8,862 bases of DNA from JBECKW01 sp040235505 (GTDB taxonomy: Bacteria; Desulfobacterota; Desulfobacteria; Desulfobacterales; JAFDDL01): positions 1-8,862 of the forward strand of contig JBECKW010000239.1 of assembly GCA_040235505.1 (NCBI GenBank), given 5' to 3'. The notes beneath the pieces were generated by a model. It saw only the letters and a program-made list of their open reading frames with translations. It made no database searches and was not told where the DNA came from. Below, piece after piece: positions 5,298-8,862 of this stretch. The position numbers and the translations under genes are program-made. The stretch's first letter is position 1; the number at the start of each line of letters is the position of its first letter.

Positions 5298-7105
5298 CTG
5301 TTGTAAAGGTCCGCATAGAACCCGTCTGCGGACATCAACTCATCATGCGTTCCGGATTCCACGACCCTGCCGTCGTCGATGACCACTATTTTATCCGCGT
5401 TCCGGATGGTCGAAAGCCTGTGGGCGATCACGAAGCAGGTCTTTCCCTCCATGAGGGTAAGGAGTGCGTTCTGTATCAATATTTCGGTTCTGGTGTCCAC
5501 GGACGATGTGGCCTCGTCGAGGATCAACACGGAGGCTTCCGCAATGATTGCCCGTGCGATGCTCAGCAGCTGTCGCTGGCCCAGCGACAGATTCCCGCCG
5601 TTGTCCAGGAGGACGGTGTCGTAGCCTTCCGGAAGCTGTCTTATGAATTCATGGGCTCGCGCCATTTTGGCCGCCGCTTCCACCTCTTCGTCCGTGGCGT
5701 TCAATCGGCCGTACCGGATGTTTTCCCTGACCGTCTCCGAAAAAAGAAACGGATCCTGAAGCACGATGGCGATGTTTTTCCTGAGGCTCTCCGACGAGAT
5801 TTTCCGTATATCGTTTCCGTCAATGGAGATGCTCCCGCCGTCGAAGTCGTAGAACTTGGTGAGAAGGTTGATGATGGTGGTTTTGCCTGCGCCGGTGGGA
5901 CCTACGATTGCAACTGTCTGCCCCCGCTTTGCGCTGAGGCTGGCATTTTTTAAAACGGGTTTCCCGGGCAAATACGAAAAATCCACTTTATCTATTTTCA
6001 CGTCTCCTGATATGCTCGATATTTCACCAGCGCCGGGATGGTCGCTCTCCTTTTCCTCGTCGATGACTTCAAAGACCCTTTCGGCGCCCGCCAACGCCGA
6101 CTGTATGGTATTTAGCAGCGCCAGCATATCTCTAATAGGGCGGGTGAACGATCTCATGTAAAGAAGGAAGGTAAAAACGACACCGACGGTGATGTTGTGC
6201 GTCCCGTTGATGATAAAAAGAGCGCCACTGACAGTGATAACGAGAAAGGTCACGTTATTTATCATGTTGCTGGAGGGCCCCATAATCCCGGCGAGAGCCT
6301 GGGCCATGATCGAGCTTTTGGTGAGTCTTTCGTTGATCTTTATAAATTCAGCCTCCACCGTTTTTTCACGGGAAAACAGCTGAACGGTCTTTTGGCCCGA
6401 AACCATCTCCTCGATATAGCCGTTCAGCTTGCCGAGCTCCGCCTGCTGCTTTGCGAAATAAGGCCCTGTCTTTTTTACGATGTATTTTGTGTTGAAAATG
6501 AAAATTGGGGTCGTCATAAGGGCGAACAGCGTTAACAGCGGACTGAGCAGGAGCATGGCCACAAGCATGCCGACGACGTTGATGATTCCCGAAAAGAACT
6601 GAATCACGCTCTGCGAAAGCACGAGGTTTATATTGTCTACGTCGTTTGTAATCCGGCTCATCAGATCTCCGCTTGAACGGATATCGAAATAACGAAGCGG
6701 AAGCCGCTGCAGGTTCGCAAACAGATCACGGCGCAGATCGGATGAGGTACGCTGCGCCACGGAAACCATCAACGCATTCTGGGCGTAGGTCGCGAAAACA
6801 TTGACCAGATAGATGACGATCATGATGAGGCAGATCAGGGCCAACCCCCTGCTGTCACCGGTCTCTATAAAGTTATCGACGGTGTACCCATTCAGGCGCG
6901 TCCCTATGATCGTGATCAGAGTGGATACAAGAATGCTCGCAAAGACGAAAACGAGAGCCGTCTTCTTTCGCGCGAGGTAAGAAAAAAGGCGTCTTGTGCT
7001 CCCCCGGGTGTCCCTTGCATGCACGTCCGCGCGTGCAATATGCGGGCCCCGGCCGCCTACCGGTTGCCCGGTAAAACCGGCCTGGAGGTTTTCAGTGGTA
7101 GACAT
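5285..7105 (-). CDS. ABC exporter half-transporter, subunit with consensus Walker B and H-loop
   Basis: The 606-residue protein has an extended polar N-terminus (about 48 residues), a type I exporter membrane domain with about six helices (roughly 50-340) and a C-terminal ATPase domain. Key motifs are Walker A GPTGAGKTT at 402-410 (Lys408), Q-loop Gln450, signature LSLGQ at 506-510, Walker B ending in Asp530-Glu531 and H-loop His562 in IAHRLS. Glu and His are both present, so its own Walker site can hydrolyse ATP. The signature has Leu where LSGGQ has Gly, as seen in the TM288-like halves of heterodimeric exporters. AGGAGG lies nine bases upstream of the ATG, and the ATG sits inside the end of the partner gene (14-base overlap), implying coupled translation. 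The pair probably exports a lipid, drug or peptide from the inner membrane; the substrate is unknown. Confidence 0.93.
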   Translation of the reverse strand: MSTTENLQAGFTGQPVGGRGPHIARADVHARDTRGSTRRLFSYLARKKTALVFVFASILVSTLITIIGTRLNGYTVDNFIETGDSRGLALICLIMIVIYLVNVFATYAQNALMVSVAQRTSSDLRRDLFANLQRLPLRYFDIRSSGDLMSRITNDVDNINLVLSQSVIQFFSGIINVVGMLVAMLLLSPLLTLFALMTTPIFIFNTKYIVKKTGPYFAKQQAELGKLNGYIEEMVSGQKTVQLFSREKTVEAEFIKINERLTKSSIMAQALAGIMGPSSNMINNVTFLVITVSGALFIINGTHNITVGVVFTFLLYMRSFTRPIRDMLALLNTIQSALAGAERVFEVIDEEKESDHPGAGEISSISGDVKIDKVDFSYLPGKPVLKNASLSAKRGQTVAIVGPTGAGKTTIINLLTKFYDFDGGSISIDGNDIRKISSESLRKNIAIVLQDPFLFSETVRENIRYGRLNATDEEVEAAAKMARAHEFIRQLPEGYDTVLLDNGGNLSLGQRQLLSIARAIIAEASVLILDEATSSVDTRTEILIQNALLTLMEGKTCFVIAHRLSTIRNADKIVVIDDGRVVESGTHDELMSADGFYADLYNSQFN

Positions 7106-8831
7106 CTGAGAGTGCCTCCTCCCCGAGTTGCGAAACCGCGATGCTGCGGTATATCTCGCTTTTTCTCAGCAGTTCTGCGTGCGTGCCCATGGCCGCGATT
7201 TCGCCGTTGTCGAGGACCAATATCTTATCCGCCTCCATGATGGCACACACCCGTTGCGCCACAAGGATCAGGGACTGTCTTCGCTTGCGCCGTACCAGCG
7301 CCATGCGGAGGTTCGCCTCGGTCTTCAAATCCACCGCGCTTGTGGAATCGTCCAGTATCAGTATCTTCGGCTGTTTCAAAAGCGTCCGGGCGATGGACAG
7401 CCGCTGTTTCTGGCCTCCGGAAAAATTTCTGGCGCGCTGTTCCACCGGGCTCTTGAGGTATTCGGGAAGCTCGCTCAAGAAATCAAGGGCCTGGGCATCC
7501 GAACATGCGGCTTCCATCTCCTCGAAAGTTGCCTTGTCATTCCCGAACTGCAGGTTCCCCATAACCGTACCTGAAAAGAGAGTGCTGTCCTGTGCGACGA
7601 CACCTGTGATGCGACGGACCTCGGCAAGGCTGAGGCCGCGTATATCCCGCCCGCCCATGAGCACCTGCCCCTCGGTGGGATCGTACAGCCTCGGAATCAG
7701 GCCGATGAGGGAACTTTTACCGGATCCTGTCGCGCCGATGATGCCCAGGATCTCTCCCTGTCGGATCGAAAAAGAGAGATTCTTCAGGACGTAATCTCCC
7801 CCCGAATCATAGCGAAAGCTCACATTCCTGAATTCGACACCGTAATCCTGCGCAATGACGGGATGGGCTGTTTCCTGTATCGACGGCTCCAGAGCGAACA
7901 CCTCCACGATCCTTTTGGAAGAGGCCTGGGCCCGGGATATGTTGATAATCAGATTGACGAACATCGTGAAGGCGTATGTGATCTGCACGAGATAATTGAT
8001 CACCGCCATGATCTTCCCTATCTCGATGGATTTTACAATCGCCATCCTTCCACCGAACCAGAGAATCGAAACAACCGAAAGGTTCATGACGAGCGTCACC
8101 ACGGGCATCAGCAAAAGTGTCATATTCTGCGCCTTGATGCCCTTCAGCATCAGTTCGTCGTTTGCTTCCGTGAAACGGTCATGCTGCCGGTTTTCTATGG
8201 AAAACGATTTAATCACCCTGATTCCGAGAAGATTCTCGCGCATAACGGTGTTCATTCGATCGAGTCTTACCTGAACCAGCGAAAACAGCGGGACGGACTT
8301 TTTCATAATTACTGCGGTCGCGCAAAACACCAGCGGCAGTATGAGGCAGAAAACAAGCGACAGCCTCGGACTCAAGAGGAAAGACATCACGATGCCGCCC
8401 ACGCAGATAATGGGGGCGCGCACCATGGTCCGCAGCATCATCCCGAGCATGAGCTGCATCTGCAAGACGTCATTCGTGAGTCTTGTGATTAACGAGGACG
8501 GCTGAAGATGGTTGATTTCCATGAAGGAAAGGCTCTGGATCTTTTTAAACAGGGCATGTCTCAGTTCTGAGCTCATGGTGACCGATGCGATCGTCCCAAA
8601 AACGCCACAGCCGGCTCCGCCGATGAGCCCGATAACGGCAACAGCGATCATCTTGACGCCGGTAACGATCACGTAGTGCTGGTCGCCGTTTGCGACACCG
8701 ATATCTATGATGCGGGACATCAGCACCGGCTGTTGAAGATCCATCAGGACTTCAACAAACATCATCAGCGGCGCAATGCACGCACATATGCAGGCAGAGC
8801 CTTTCAGATATTTCAGTACAAGCTTAAGCAC
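7092..8831 (-). CDS. ABC exporter half-transporter, subunit with degenerate Walker B and H-loop
   Basis: This 579-residue protein has a membrane domain with about six helices (roughly 15-310) and a C-terminal ATPase domain. Walker A is GATGSGKSS at 366-374 (Lys372) and the signature FSGGQ is at 470-474. Walker B ends in Asp494-Asp495, so the catalytic Glu is replaced by Asp. The switch residue is Gln526 (VAQRV) rather than His. TM287 of the Thermotoga TM287/288 exporter has the same Asp and Gln changes, and it too precedes its partner gene. Its intact FSGGQ would complete the partner's active site, while its own Walker site would bind ATP but hydrolyse it poorly. The start is GTG at 8831, preceded directly by an in-frame TAG; I see no good ribosome binding site, so the start may depend on an upstream gene beyond the window. 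The N-terminus aligns with family members from this codon. Confidence 0.92.
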   Translation of the reverse strand: MLKLVLKYLKGSACICACIAPLMMFVEVLMDLQQPVLMSRIIDIGVANGDQHYVIVTGVKMIAVAVIGLIGGAGCGVFGTIASVTMSSELRHALFKKIQSLSFMEINHLQPSSLITRLTNDVLQMQLMLGMMLRTMVRAPIICVGGIVMSFLLSPRLSLVFCLILPLVFCATAVIMKKSVPLFSLVQVRLDRMNTVMRENLLGIRVIKSFSIENRQHDRFTEANDELMLKGIKAQNMTLLLMPVVTLVMNLSVVSILWFGGRMAIVKSIEIGKIMAVINYLVQITYAFTMFVNLIINISRAQASSKRIVEVFALEPSIQETAHPVIAQDYGVEFRNVSFRYDSGGDYVLKNLSFSIRQGEILGIIGATGSGKSSLIGLIPRLYDPTEGQVLMGGRDIRGLSLAEVRRITGVVAQDSTLFSGTVMGNLQFGNDKATFEEMEAACSDAQALDFLSELPEYLKSPVEQRARNFSGGQKQRLSIARTLLKQPKILILDDSTSAVDLKTEANLRMALVRRKRRQSLILVAQRVCAIMEADKILVLDNGEIAAMGTHAELLRKSEIYRSIAVSQLGEEALSDVYH

Positions 8832-8862
8832 CTATGTTAATAGCTATGCAGGGAAAAGCGCT

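Noticed and set aside
8832..8862. Possible end of another - strand gene upstream of the exporter pair
   Set aside because: Only 31 bases remain; TAG and TAA stops are present on the - strand but nothing can be supported.

Overview
The window is from a Gram-negative-type bacterium of moderate GC content. The gene set (enteric-type bifunctional TyrA, ACS-family transporter, TM287/288-like ABC exporter) would suit a proteobacterium or a Desulfobacterota-like anaerobe, but nothing here fixes the taxon. Six protein genes fill almost the whole window. No tRNA, rRNA, CRISPR array, insertion sequence or phage gene was seen.

Left part, + strand (1-3316): the first gene is cut by the window edge. It joins the C-terminal half of a PEBP/YbhB-like domain to a complete type B carboxylesterase in one unbroken frame. 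It is followed 52 bases later by an MFS transporter of the anion:cation symporter type. The two probably form an operon that hydrolyses an ester and moves an organic anion; the substrate is unknown.

Middle part, + strand (3313-5297): this is the most interesting section. A promoter with a perfect -35 box overlaps the stop codon of the transporter gene. It is followed by a 27-residue leader peptide, absent from ordinary gene calls, in which 11 residues are Tyr or Phe (8 of 9 in the core run). A strong intrinsic terminator comes next, then a second perfect hairpin with a short T-run, then tyrA (chorismate mutase/prephenate dehydrogenase, T-protein). This is the architecture of a ribosome-mediated transcription attenuator sensing charged tRNA-Tyr/tRNA-Phe, placed on the gene for tyrosine synthesis. 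A separate promoter and a small PaaI-like hotdog thioesterase follow.

Right part, - strand (8831-5285): two overlapping genes encode the halves of a heterodimeric ABC exporter. The upstream subunit carries Asp in place of the catalytic Glu and Gln in place of the H-loop His. The downstream subunit has a consensus Walker B and H-loop but a variant LSLGQ signature. Together they give one working and one degenerate ATP site. The second exporter gene ends tail-to-tail with the thioesterase gene, overlapping it by 13 bases. Any promoter for the exporter pair lies beyond the right edge.
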